A stretch of 64,000 nt of DNA from Welwitschia mirabilis (taxonomy: Eukaryota > Gnetophyta > Gnetopsida > Welwitschiales): NCBI GenBank assembly GCA_051453625.1, contig JBOZIK010000001.1:126258313-126322312 (forward strand). The letters run 5' to 3'. Position numbers and translations under genes: made by a program. Under the pieces are notes generated by a model that saw nothing but the letters and a program-made list of their open reading frames with translations, made no database searches and was not told the origin of the DNA. Of the stretch, positions 1-11,935 are shown piece after piece. Position 1 is the stretch's first letter; each line of letters begins with the position of its first letter.

Positions 1-1447
1 GAAAATCCTATCATTCACTTCATCATCTAGATGATTATATGAATAACAAATACACTTAAATAAGAAGGATGCTTACTAGATCAATTTGACAGATAATGTG
101 AAATTCATATGATATGACATCATCTCCTATGATGTCCAGATGATAGGTAATATGTCATCTAAAATAATACTTTACCAAACCTCATCAAAATCTAGCCATT
201 GTCTCATACTTTCTTATGCAGTTGTTAGGGTTGTTAGCACATCTGTTTGTATTCTTTAATTTTAAAATCCATTTTATAATAAATATCTCTTTTAATGTTA
301 ACTCCATTTTTATATTCACTTTTATTATAAATTCTTGTAATAAGAGATTGAAGGATTGGATGTCTATCCACTGTTATTGCAAAGAGACATCTTCCTTGAT
401 GTTAAGCTATGTTTCCTTCATTGATGTGCTGCTACTTTATAACATAGATGTTGGTTTGCTTTTAATCAAAACTATGTTTTTCTATTTATATCTTTTATTT
501 TGTACATCTTCTTTATGCTTTTTGTTACCTCTAATTCCATGATAGATTCTTTAGTGATATAGATCATGACAAGAACCTTTGTTAAGATTGACATTGTTAG
601 TTTAGGGACATTGCATTTCATTTCATAGATTAATTTTGCATTGTTTTCATACTCTGTTTGGTGTACCTGATAGATTAAATTGATCTTAATTTAGTGATGG
701 ATTTTCTTAATTGATTTAGATTATATAAGGATAATATCTATGATAGGTTGATTTGGTAATTGGATGAAGGTTGCATTTAGTTTAGTCTTACATTTCATTT
801 GCATAGTATGTTTATTTTCATTGTTATTTTGCATCATTATTTCATTCTAATTTAAGGTTACAATATTCCATTTGTGAAATTAATTTTCTTCCTTTTTGCC
901 TACATCTTCAATGATATTACAACATTTGGGTCACTTACATCTATATCAATATATTGTGTTATGCAAAATCTATATATATTTATGATTTACAGGATCTTTT
1001 TAAGAGCATAACATTTGCACCATTACACATCGCAATAATTTATTACTATAACAAAGTGCTGATATTTTTTTAATTTATTTTCTTTATTTTAAATGTTCTT
1101 TTTTTTTATCCTTCTGATAATTAACTTCAAATAGAATATACTAAGTTTTTCTATATCTTTAAGTGATTTTATACTTATTAATTTTAATCCATATTTTTAT
1201 ATCATTTAATGTTACTTGAGGTAATATCCTAGTTTTCATGCTTATGAAGTAAGATATAAGAGCTAAGATAATCTAGAGTCTTTACCAACACTTACATGGT
1301 AAATGAAATTATGCCATTATGCTTGATCTTGGATGCATTCTTGACATGATTTCTCTAAAATAATCATAGATTAAATCTATTATTGTTAAGATTCTTATCA
1401 TTGTAATTATCGCCATGCTAGATGCTTAGAGATATATCTCATTCCCA

Positions 1448-1522
<75 letters not shown>

Positions 1523-3500
1523 TAAGTCTTTTTGTGAAACTTATGGAAATAGATTCTATGCAAGGTCTACTATTTTGTTTACTATAATTTATCCTTTGGG
1601 AAGAACAGTACTAGGCTATACTTTAAATGGAACTCCTAGTTATTTTTATAAAAATTAAGTTTATCTTCATGAGATTTGTATCCTAAGGTGATCTTGCTTG
1701 AACTAAAAACAAATATAGTGATATAAGCATAGAAAAAAATAATAACCATGAATAATAGTTGACTAGTAGTAGATCTAATCTAATAATGCATGAGAAATTA
1801 AGATTGATAGAAAGAGTTTTATGATAAAATGCTAATGAAAATTAATGAATAATTCAAAAACACATAATTTTAAATTTTATATGATGATGAAATATAAAAA
1901 GGTACAATAGTTTTAATAGACATTATGATAGCATTGGTCAAGTTTAGAAACTTTCATTACAAAAAATAAATAGTAAATAAATGCAAAATTATGCTATTTA
2001 TCATAGGAAATTTAACCAAAAACTTTCTAATTTAAAAGTTTATATTCATATCATAGATCATCTTACTAATAATAAATTACATAGAGATGATTCAAAAGTT
2101 TAAAAAATAAATTAAACTTATTCACTTTATAATTAGGAATGCAAAACTAATATTAGAATACATCTAGATAAAAGTTAAGTCTCATATAATAAATATGATA
2201 TGAATGCTTATAGATTGATGCTTCTAAGATATGACTGCTTTTAATTTCTACAAATATGTAAAATTTTATACTTTTGATAATCATACATATAAAAAATTTA
2301 AAAAACAAAAGAATATACACAAAATAAATGAATCTTATAATCTAAGAAATACTAATTGTAATTTCTAGTAACATACCAAAAACTTATTATGCCATGATGT
2401 TTATTATAATTTGTGATCTTTGAAAAATGTATCCTAGTTGTCAAGAGATAGGTATTACTTTAAAATACATAAAGTAGGACATTGTATTATAGCATAGTTA
2501 ATCATAATTATCATTCTTTCATAGGAATAATAGAGGTGTCTTAGAGCTTACAAGCTTCATGTAAGGCTTTTAAATAATATTTGAATTAAAAAATATTTTG
2601 CAAAAGAGAATATTAAATACAATAATGTGAATTTTTCATTCTAAAAATTAAAAATAATTTTTCATATGATAATCTATCAAGCATACCCAAGCCAAGTTAA
2701 GATTATTATGTTAATTACAACTAGAATTCATAAATTGGTAATAACTTATTCATTGTAGACTCTAAAGTTATAAGATCATGTATGTTATAGCTTATAATTA
2801 AAGGTAAGAAATAATAGAATAGTATAAAAGATATCATAACACTAACACATTAATGATCTATATGCTAATAATACATTTAAAGGATAGATCTAAGAAGTAA
2901 ATACAAAAGAGTATTTAAAATCTACTATTTCATTACTAGTAATCTTACTCATATGAATGGTTAAAATAAAGAGTTAATCTAATTACAAATTAGATTAAAT
3001 TAAATACTACATCTTGGTAAGATATATTCCTTGTGAATCAATCATTTACTCATATCCAAGAATAAGAAATGAATGCTTAAAACCTCATGATAAGATCATC
3101 CCTCATTATCGCTATAGCAAATTTAAATCTAGAATGATAGAGTTTCAAGGAAATGATGGATTCTGATGTATGATCCAATTGAAAATAAGAATGAAGATAA
3201 ACCATGATTAATACATGAGAAAGACCTTGCTTATATATCTTTTATTATAGTTATATATTATGTTCATACATCCTTATTAATAATAGTAAGCAGTAACAGA
3301 TATTCGTGCATGATAGGACTCAGATATGTAGTCCTTGGTCTTAATAGATTATTTTGTCTTTGGGTTGTAAGGTTAGTTTTTTAACTTGTCTTATCTTTTA
3401 CATTTCTTTCTTTATTAAACATGTTATCTCCAAGAATACTATTAAAACTTATAGAACTAATGGTGATATTAGTTCCTTTAGTCTATTTGGCTCTAATAAA
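1..3500. other. AT-rich DNA, no gene recognised
   Basis: No coding region, LTR pair or RNA gene could be supported in these 3.5 kb apart from the dinucleotide repeat listed separately. Open frames here (for example near 216-542 and 3354-3578) are short, low-complexity and rich in F, L, I, S and Y, as expected by chance in DNA this AT-rich. It is probably decayed repeat sequence, but I cannot assign a family. Confidence 0.6.
1448..1516. repeat. (TC)n microsatellite
   Basis: About 69 bp of almost pure CT dinucleotide, with one extra T near 1464. An overlapping frame reads as alternating Leu-Ser and is not a gene. Confidence 0.97.
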
Positions 3501-3774
3501 GTCTTCATCATTAATATTATAAAGATTTCATTTGGCACAGAAGTCCTAAAAAAACTAATACCCCTAACAACCTCTTAGGGAGTAAGAAAGATTTTCATTA
3601 AATGGCTCATTTTATTTTTTTAATCATAATATACAATGTAATATATCAATAATAATACAGAGTAAAGAAAATGAGAGAGATAAATTAAGGGAAATTAAAA
3701 AATGAATAGATGGATAAGAATCATAACATAAAGAATAGGATGAGAAAATAAAATGGTAAAGGAAATTTTCAACA
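3501..3774 (-). repeat. Element D 3' LTR
   Basis: 274 bp, aligned by eye with 5938-6209. The lower terminus is decayed, while the upper terminus ends cleanly at ttcaaca and is followed by pyrimidine-rich sequence (PPT complement). Confidence 0.72.
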
Positions 3775-3899
3775 AACCCTTACTTTATGTTAAGGCTAAA
3801 TCTTGTGAAAGTCTTGGCATAAAATTTAAATCACACTGAATAATTACTGAGCTAGAGCACTAAATTAAAAATGATACTAAATTAGTAAAACTCATAATA

Positions 3900-4200
3900 G
3901 TGTGAAACAATATCAAAATACTAGAACTAAGACTATTGACAACCATCAAAGTATTGATAACGATGTACAAAAAACATTAATACTAATGGTGGTGTACTAA
4001 AATATTAATAGTAGTGCATTAAAATAGATGCCAGCACTAAAAAAACCAATGATGGAAGTTTAAAATCATTATAACTACGAAAAACCCAATGGTAGAGGTT
4101 CTAAAATTGTCATAACTACCAAAACAAGCTCATGATGGAAGTATCAAAACCATTAAAACATTAAATAAACAATGGTAAAAGCACCACAAAAACACTGAGT
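3900..4200. repeat. Imperfect ~40-bp minisatellite
   Basis: Four or more degenerate units of about 40 bp share the pattern 'caatgatggaagt..aaaat..tcataactac'. They lie inside element D, just above its 3' LTR. The units differ at many positions, so the array is old. Confidence 0.6.
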
Positions 4201-5278
4201 ACTAAGACAATCAATTTTATATAAAAGTTACAACATGAAACATGTTTCATATCACTTTTTATGTCATTACCTTTATATAATATTGATTAAAAAAATTTCT
4301 TAGTTATAACAAGCCCCTAACTTAGCTTTAATTTTTATAACAGGTGTTAACAATTTTAAGTCTCCTTTATATAGACTTTACATTCTAAGGAATTCAATGC
4401 CTCAATGAATAAATAATTGTAACAATAAAAGAATATAATTAAATTACATGATTTTCATTAGATCCACTATTTTATAGATGAACATGTTAATAAGAGCATT
4501 ACCTTCTACAAGTTGCTTACTAACTAACCAGATGTACTATTACTGGATGAGTCAACAAGTGTACTAGATTAGACATTTAAAAGAATAGAGAGAACTCATT
4601 ATCATTTTGGATTCTTAAAACACCATTCTCTAATTTAAACTAAAGATAAAAAATGTGTTAAATTTGCCAAAGGAAAAATATATATGTTTTTTAATTATCA
4701 TAGCTTGACTCAATTTTTACAAATTCAAAAGATGAAATTAGGACTATTGTAGATATAAAATGCAAACTAGATTCCTATGTGAAAGATTTTAATAACAAGG
4801 CTAATATTAGTACTTATGTTCAACTTATGATTTTGAATGAATCTCAAAATCATTTGAGATTTCTTTGAAATCTATGTAATGAGTTGAGGGCACTATCAAA
4901 ATCTACCTTGATAGTAAAACGGGAAATATTAGTAAGTCTTTGACTAATGACATAATGGAATATCAATGCTCAAATCTAAAAATTCCTCATCTTTTAGATG
5001 AAAAATGTAGTAATTCTATGTGTAATTCCATTTTTTGAAAGCTTTTTTCTTTGAAAGCCTTCCATGTCTCATAAAAACTAAACAACTTCAAGCAATAGAG
5101 AGTGAAAAAAGAAATTAAAGTAAAGTCATATAAGATTCTTTGGATTTGAGTGAGATGAGATTTAGAGACTTGATAAATTAGAATGATTTTTTTATAATTT
5201 TTTTCCAACATGATTTTCTTATTTATTTTTATTATAATATCAAATACTAAAGGCAATAGTTTGATCTTGAACTTAAGG

Positions 5279-5288
5279 NNNNNNNNNN
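5279..5288. other. Assembly gap (10 N)
   Basis: Run of ten N inside element D. Confidence 1.
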
Positions 5289-5426
5289 CTAATCTTTATA
5301 GATACCTCCTATTACTATTCAATAGTAATTTTAAAAGAAATAATAATTTTAAATCTAAAAAATGGGACACACATAGGATTATTTAATTTAAAAAACTTCC
5401 TAGTTATCTATGTAATCTTAAACAAA

Positions 5427-5750
5427 TCTACTCTTATTGACTTGCATGAAGAAGAAAACTTCTTTGATCTTATTCAAGATCTATGAGAATGTCTTTTCTT
5501 GTTTGTACTTAATGTTTGAAAATGAATACTTGAGATCTTCTAGATTCACATTTTTCTCATCCTTAAATGGATTCAATTTAATCTTATTAACATTTTGTAG
5601 AAGATCTTTTCATTTTCAAAAATCTTACTAAATAGCACTGTTGTGATCAATTTCTACATTAGATATCCTAGAAAAAGAATTTTATGAAAACTTTGTAATC
5701 CACCTATATGCATGATGCACAACATCTGAGGGATTAGTATTAATAGCCAT
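5427..5750 (-). pseudogene. Unidentified decayed frame in element D
   Basis: One minus-strand frame of about 107 codons begins MAINTNPSDVVHH and stays in register to its end with about six stops, all TAA, TAG or TGA. The second half is charged and coherent (for example KLNPFKDEKNVNLEDLKYSF), unlike the poly-F/I/L products of chance frames nearby. It lies just inside the PBS, where gag would be expected, so a gag-like origin is an inference from position. I do not recognise the family. A neighbouring open frame at 4987-5256 is in another register and I do not treat it as a gene. Confidence 0.4.
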
Positions 5751-5923
5751 TTTGATTTCCTAGTGTTCTAAAACTTCTCCTCCTTATTTTCTGTTATGAT
5801 CTTTTTTATTTCTTTATCTTTTATTCATAGTACCTCTAGTGAGTACTAAAAACTTTGGAAAATCTTTATAGTCAAGCTCACAATATTACCTTTTAAGTTG
5901 TTAATCCATTTTGAAAGGTACCC

Positions 5924-5935
5924 ACTCTAATACCA
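5924..5935 (-). promoter_or_regulatory. Element D primer binding site (tRNA-iMet)
   Basis: On the minus strand it reads tggtattagagt, 10 of 12 identical to TGGTATCAGAGC, the complement of the initiator tRNA-Met 3' end. Both differences are C to T. Two bases separate it from the LTR end. Confidence 0.85.
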
Positions 5936-5937
5936 TT

Positions 5938-6209
5938 TGTTAAATCATGAATATTCCATTTGCATAGAAGGCTCAAAAAAACTAAGAGCTCTAAAGGCTT
6001 CTAAGGGAGCATGAAGGATTTTCATTAAAATGGATTAATTTCTTCTATTAATTTTAATGGAATTTATACAAGGTAATATACCAATAATATTAAATGATAA
6101 GTGAAAAAAGAGATAGAAATTAAGGAAAAGAAAACAAAAATAGAGATGGGTAAAAATAATGGGATAAAAAATAGTATAGAAAAGAAAATAGTAAAGCAAA
6201 TTTTCAACA
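5938..6209 (-). repeat. Element D 5' LTR
   Basis: 272 bp, running on the minus strand from TGTTGAAAATTT to TGATTTAACA, so both TG and CA termini are kept. It pairs with 3501-3774. Confidence 0.78.
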
Positions 6210-8530
6210 TTGACAACTCATGATAACCTATTAATAAAATATCACAAATTAGTTATTTTTAATAAACTTTTTAAAAATTAAGGGATAAAACATGATTAAT
6301 AATAAATCTAATATTTATAGCCTTAGAAAAATATTATTTACTAAAGTTTAGGCATCAAAAATGCTATATTTCATATGCAAACATTTAATTTTTGCAAAAT
6401 ACTATAAATCTAAATTACATTTGGCATGTATTTGTTGTCATATAATTTCAAAATTTTATTAGCATTACTATTAATTCTATCAGTGCAACTTTTCTTTTTA
6501 TGAAAAATCTATCATTTGAAATTGCAATCTATGTCTTTTAATATCTTTTATCACTTTTTAATAACATTCTATCCTAAAATTATTTCTATTGATCTTGACC
6601 TCTCATGCATTATTGATTTAAATCTATTATTAGCTAACTTTATAAATAATTTGATGAAGAACAACTAGAATATGAGGTACTTTTAAATTACTTTGATGAA
6701 GACTATATTGATCCTATATTTTAGACAAGTGAAACCTTAACGAAAAGCCAATTAAAGATACCTTTAATATATTTAAGAATGTCTAACACTAAGATAGATA
6801 GTATGCATTAAGGTTTATGTAGTGTGATGTTGAAGGATTTATAACAACATAGGTGTTAAGGTATCATTTCTTATATGTCTTTACCTCCTCATACCAATTG
6901 TATTGAAATAAAACTAGGTATCATTAATTTCTTACTTAAATTTCATAACCTTCATTTTGAATATTCTTATAGACATTGATATAAACTTAAAGCTATGATG
7001 TCAACCTTATAAGACAAAAATAATGTAGTTAGAATAAAATTATTTCTTTTTTTTAAAATAAAAAGTTAAAGCATGTATAAATACCTTAAAACCATACTCA
7101 ATTAACTTATGAAGAGATTTTTGTAAATTCCTAAGAAACTATTTTTCAAGATATAAAATAAATAAATTAATACATAAGAATATGAAATTTTAATAATAGC
7201 ATCAAAGACCTTTCTACTAAACATTTACACATCTTAAGGACTTATTAATGAAATACTCATAAAATGGTTTTGAAGCCTTAATATTGAACTTTTTCCATGA
7301 AGAATTGAAATTGTAAAGTAAAAAACTAATTAGAATGATACGTTCTATAATTTTCATGTCTAAAAAAGTAGAAGAGGTTTAGACAACTTTAGAAAACATA
7401 GTTACAAATACCAAAAACTAGGAAATTTCATCTCGAATTAATGATATAGCTAAACAAACTTAATCATCTAGTAAATTTATAAAATAGGAAATATACAAAC
7501 TAGATGAAGAACCAAAGATGAATAGCATACTAGACATCATAATCAAATACTTAAAATAAATTAAATTTTCTAAACTACATAACTAGTGTAGCTATTAAGT
7601 TATTTTATATATAACTATGATAAATATGAATTGAATAAATATTTATTTATTTCTATTTCAAGAGATATAGTAATTAAGCAAGTGAAAAATGTGTAATCTA
7701 GGAGACCTCTCTTCAAGGCAACAATGACAATCATCATCATTTTTATATTGATATTTTCATAATCCAAAATGCAAAAAAAATGAAACCATATTTTCTTGAG
7801 AATCCTAATAAAACAAAACCTCTACTTCATAAATATCTAAGAAACCATAGAATAAGTGATTATAAAACTTTATAAAATAATTTAATAAAAATTAAAAATT
7901 TAGTAATAATAAGCAAGCAAAAAATAATGACTAAATAACATAAATTCTAGGATGTTTAAAATAAGGGATTAATTAACACTTTTAAACTACATCCTACTTA
8001 TTATCTTTAGTTAACCAAAAAGAAAAAGATAATCTTTTGGCTTAACCTATTCCCAACCCAAAATGCTTCGATATAATTCAAAGATAATAAGAAGTTACAA
8101 AAGTTGAGGCTATCTAACATAGAAAGGGATACTAACATAAATGAAAATATTCAACTACCTAGAGAAAAAACCTTTACATTTAAGGATGAATCTTAATCAA
8201 TATATAAGTCCAAAAGGGATTAAAAAATAAATGTTAAGAACTTAAGAAATTCCCATTTCTTAGATTTTTCACACCTCTAGAAAAGAAAAAATTTAAATAA
8301 TAATATCTAAAAATCTTTAAAGAATTACAAATTAACACTCCTTTTTTATATCCTTTTAAACAAGTTCCACTTTATGAAAATTTCTTTACATATATGTGTA
8401 TAGGGCAAAAAAAATAAATGTTGGGGGAAAAATACTTTTTTAACTTAATACGAAAGTGCTATAAGTTAAAATAAAATCCATCATAGTTTTAAAAAAATAC
8501 TTCTTTGGGTTTTTTATGTATTGTAGGTAA
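6210..8530. other. AT-rich DNA, no gene recognised
   Basis: A gag domain for the plus-strand gypsy relic F would be expected here, but I could not recognise one. No LTR pair, PBS or RNA gene was seen. The sequence is A/T-rich with many stops in every frame. Confidence 0.5.
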
Positions 8531-8539
8531 TGAAAGAAT

Positions 8540-8900
8540 AGACAAAGAATTATTAGACTTAAGAGTAATATGAACATAATTTCATATTTATTAAACCAAG
8601 AATTTGGATTTATGGGGCTTAAGAAAATAAGAATAACTTTACAAGTTGATCATTATTTAACAAAAATTCCAAAAAATAGTACAATATTACAAGTTAATAT
8701 ATTTTACCAACCAGTTGATTTTGTAGTAATATAAATGCAAGATAACTTGAGATAATTTCCACTTATCATAGGTAGGTTATTCTTAGTTAACTTTAACTAT
8801 TTAATTAACTATAAGCATTGTTTAGTAAAAATTTCATTTAGAAATATGAATATAAACTTATAAGTTTTTAACATTATGAAAAATTATATAGATGATATTA
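8540..8900 (+). pseudogene. Decayed gypsy protease (element F)
   Basis: Aspartic protease that would cut the Gag-Pol polyprotein. Near 8548 the frame reads LLDLRV, matching the family active-site region (LLDLGAS), with the glycine and alanine changed. Further on come NIFYQPVDFVVI and, at about 8765-8795, LIIGRLFL, corresponding to the family's conserved IILGRPFLA, followed by a segment ending VFNIMKNYMDD. Stops and at least one frameshift interrupt it. Confidence 0.72.
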
Positions 8901-9089
8901 AAGATTCTAACTTAATTAAATTTTATGAAGATAAAATATTTAAATCTTTTCCTTTCATAGAAAATCATCCATTATGTAAACCCCACTAAGAATTAGAACT
9001 TCCCATACATAAGACTTGCAATCATAAATCATTAAAATAAAACGATAAATTTAACCTATTATTAAATTTACCATAGAAATAACCTTATT

Positions 9090-9970
9090 TTGAAGATTAT
9101 ATTTCAAATGTTGAAATTAAACTCCTTTGTAAATATCTAAAATATGCTTTTATAAAATTAAAAGGTCATGTAAAAATTTTAAATTCATAAGAATAATCTT
9201 TAATTCATGTGCTAAAACAACATAAAAAGGCTATAGAATGAACTATCTCTAATTTAAAAGGTATTGAATCAATTATATGTACATAGGTTAATCATAATAG
9301 AAATCCTTAACATAGAGTTAATCGTCACATGATAGAATCAATAATAAAAGAAGTTCTTAAAATTACTAGAAGTTAGAATTATAAAATCAATCTATAAAAT
9401 TACATGAATAAGTTCTATACAAAATATACCTATGAAGCTTAAAATTACAATAGCTAAGAATTGAAACTAAATTAAAATTTGGATGAGCAATGTAAATTCA
9501 TTATAGAAAATGTAACATCATCATTTATAAGCTAGATTTTATTTTATCTTTTACTAATTAAGTATCAGAAATATTAATGGATAATGAGTATTATTATTTA
9601 TTAAATAAATATTCAAGATCTAATAATATAAATATTATCTTAAAAGATTAATATCTGATAACTTTTACATGGCTATTTAGAAACTTCGCCTAAATAGATG
9701 TATTTTGCTTTAGTAATACTCTAACTATCTTCAATTATACATGATGAGCATAGTTTATGATGTGATTGAATATTTTATAGAAGTTTTATGAATTATTTTG
9801 CTTTATTTAGACAAATATTTCTTCTTATTAATAAACATGTCATTTTCATTATTTCTAAGGGTATTATTCTAGGACATGTCATATCTAAAAATCAAATAGA
9901 AATGTACTGTTCTAAAATTCAACTTGTTGCTCATATGTTTATTCTTAATTGTTAAAGATATAAGATATTA
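9090..9970 (+). pseudogene. Decayed gypsy reverse transcriptase (element F)
   Basis: RNA-dependent DNA polymerase domain. Segments in order: VEIKLLCKYLKYAF (about 9115), LKQHKKAIE*TISNLKG (about 9205-9255), TFTWLFRNFA (9661), LYMMSIVYDV, then VFMNYFALF (about 9777) and GIILGHVISKNQIEM (about 9861-9905). The catalytic FMDD box reads FMNY, so both aspartates are lost. Stops replace Arg and Trp codons, and a frameshift lies near 9736. Recognition rests on colinearity with Athila/Tat RT. Confidence 0.85.
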
Positions 9971-10119
9971 TTTTGAACATGCTAGGTACTACAATATATT
10001 TGTTTAATGCTTCTTAAAAATTTCAAAACATTTGGTTGATATTCTTATTAAGGATATATCTTTGTGTTGAATTTTTAAATGTTAACATGCCTTTTAACAA
10101 TTAAGCTTTCTTCTTAATT

Positions 10120-10430
10120 CATTTCTTATGTTTTAACCTTGTAATTGGTTATTTATTTTTGCATTACTTTGTAATGGAAGTGATTGTTCTTTAGGAGCAA
10201 CTTTATGATAAAGAAGAGATGAAAAAAGTGGTATTTACTATGCCAGCAAACTATTATAAGGGCCTCAATTAATACACAACAACTATAAAAAACATATTAG
10301 ACATAGTTTTTTTCTCTAGAGAAATTATACCCTATCTTATAAGTGTAAAAACATTATCTTTACTATTATTACATTGTTCAATATTTGATAAAAAAGAAAT
10401 ATTCCAATGTTAGACAATGAAATGGATTTT
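10120..10430 (+). pseudogene. Decayed gypsy RNase H (element F)
   Basis: The domain that would degrade the RNA strand of the RNA-DNA hybrid. ALLCNGSDCSLGATL (about 10161-10205) matches the family's CDASD..LGA motif, with the first aspartate now Asn and the second retained. IYYASK follows at about 10231, then a QL-Y/H-NNYKK segment and SIFDKKE. It lies directly after RT in the expected place. Confidence 0.8.
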
Positions 10431-10499
10431 CCTATTATAAGAATTTAACATATATATTAAGAATAATAATAAGTAAAAAATATTCTTGTAAATCATTTA

Positions 10500-11800
10500 T
10501 CTTATGTTAGACATTACTCTATTTTTATTTAGATGCATGTCTCATAGATGATTTATAAGAGAAACCTTAATACATTAACATAGTGAATTATTTTTTTACT
10601 CAAAAACTTTCTAAATATAAAAATATACCTTAGATAATAGGTAGTTCTTATGTGAAGCAAATAAGTTTTTTAAGTATGATTCTTACCTATTCAGATGTTG
10701 TTCTAATTAAATAATATGTCGGTGCATCCTAAACTCTAAAACTTCAAGTATCTTAAAATTCATGTATGGTGTAGTATATGAAGATTATTTCAATACTATG
10801 ATAAAATCTCATAAAATTTTTCAAACAAAACTATATTAGCCAAGTTTTTTTTAAAGATTCCTATGAATATTATAAATCTTGTGATAAACATTAATACTTA
10901 GATAGCATTGGAAAGAAAAAAAGTTATGTTCCTTCTTTTTATTCTTGAGATTGGATCATTTGATGTTTATGACATAAATTTTATTAGGTTATTTCCTCCT
11001 TATTTTATATGATTATCTATATTTGTTTGTATAGATTACATCAATAAATGATGTCAAATGATTTCAACTAGAATAGATGATGTTAGAGAGATTATTGGAT
11101 TTTTAAGAATATCTTATCCCACTTTGGTTATTCTAAAGCTATTATTGTTGATAAAGAAATTTATTTTTACAATAGGATTATGAATAATTTAATGAAGAAA
11201 TGTAGAATAGTTCATAAAGATAGAACTTCATAACACAAACAAATCAACAATTAACTATATATTACTAATTATATGTTAAACAAGATGTTGGAAAAAATTG
11301 TAATTTCTAATAGAAAACATTGGTTAGGCCACATTAACAATGCTTTCTAGGCTTGTTGACATATTTATAACACCTCCTTGAAATGTATTTGTATAAAATC
11401 ATTTTTTAACACCTTCATGTAGAAATTGAACAAAACTTTTTATAGATCATTAAATAGCTTAATCATAGCCCTAGTGACATTTTTAAATGTATGAATATTA
11501 TCTTAAATAAATTATAAAAATTAAGAATGAAGCATGTAAATACTACTAAATCCAAAACAAAATATAAAATCCTTTCATTATAAACATATCCTTAAAAAAA
11601 TTTAAATCCAAGAACTTGATTTTATCATATGATTTAAGATTTAGAAGTTTACAAATTACTTAGAAAATTTGTGTGTAAGTGGGCTGATCCATTGAGACTC
11701 TTAGAATTATTTTGTTATGGTATTCTAAAGGTTGTAATACTTAAGGATAATCCTCCTTTCAAAGTTAATGGCCAAATATTAAAATGCTTTTCCAAATAAC
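10500..11800 (+). pseudogene. Decayed gypsy integrase (element F)
   Basis: Recognisable in order: INIVNYF (about 10576), an H2C2-like segment ending IFQTKLY*PSF (about 10820-10850), the first DDE region LEIGSFDVYDINFI (about 10946-10990), KAIIVDKEIYFYN (about 11139-11180), NRKHWLGHINNAF (about 11311-11349), and the C-terminal segment NPPFKVNGQILKCF (about 11750-11793) that closes Athila-type pol. Many stops interrupt it. The length from H2C2 to the end, just over 1 kb, is normal for the family. Confidence 0.82.
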
Positions 11801-11935
11801 ATATCCTTTAACCATGATTTTAAACCTATTCCTTTAACCTAGAATCTTAGGTAGGAAGAAAATACATTTTAATAATGTGTAAGTATTAGGATTTATCTTG
11901 GATAAAACCTAGAGCTATGATAAGTACATAATTCA

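Larger units (their letters stand above)
3501..6209 (-). mobile_element. Element D: small LTR retrotransposon
   Basis: Two direct repeats of equal size (274 and 272 bp) end in the same sequence, aaattttcaaca, on the plus strand, so the minus-strand LTR starts TGTTGAAAATTT. A PBS for initiator tRNA-Met lies 2 bp from the upper LTR, and a purine-rich strip (minus strand aaagtaaggg) abuts the lower LTR, as expected for a PPT. The interior is about 2.16 kb, too short for full gag-pol, and I find no RT or integrase motif. It holds one unidentified decayed frame and a minisatellite. Flanks ATAAA and TTGAC do not match, so a TSD is not visible. A 10-N gap lies inside. It could be a non-autonomous copia-like element. 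Confidence 0.75.
8540..11800 (+). mobile_element. Element F: Ty3/gypsy (Athila/Tat-like) pol relic
   Basis: Four pol domains lie in canonical order on the plus strand: protease, reverse transcriptase, RNase H, integrase. All are broken by stops and frameshifts, but family motifs remain. It is the only gypsy copy in the window with a readable RT-RNase H-integrase. No gag, PBS or LTR of its own was identified. The next feature downstream is the LTR of element E, on the other strand, which may have inserted into F's 3' part. It cannot encode an active enzyme. Confidence 0.85.

Noticed and set aside
216-542. 108-codon plus-strand open frame
   Set aside because: Rich in F, L, I and S with no motif, conserved partner or context; expected by chance in very T-rich DNA.
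1422-1658. 78-codon frame with a long Leu-Ser run
   Set aside because: It is a translation of the (TC)n microsatellite.
3490-3500. PBS-like gctctaataaa below the element D 3' LTR
   Set aside because: Nine bases match but the conserved CCA end is missing and its position is outside the element; treated as chance.
4987-5256. 89-codon minus-strand frame in element D
   Set aside because: Out of register with the more coherent frame just upstream and without recognisable features. It may be a shadow of decayed coding sequence, so not listed as a gene.
5924-5937. Endogenous pararetrovirus suggested by the tRNA-iMet site
   Set aside because: Pararetroviruses also use this primer, but here the site directly abuts a repeat with a partner copy and PPT, which is LTR-retrotransposon structure. 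No viral coat or movement motif was seen.
11880-11935. Second PBS-like stretch (gagctatgataag) below the element E 3' LTR
   Set aside because: Only partial match and not at the right distance from the LTR. A 3' LTR needs no PBS, so it is probably chance or part of element F.
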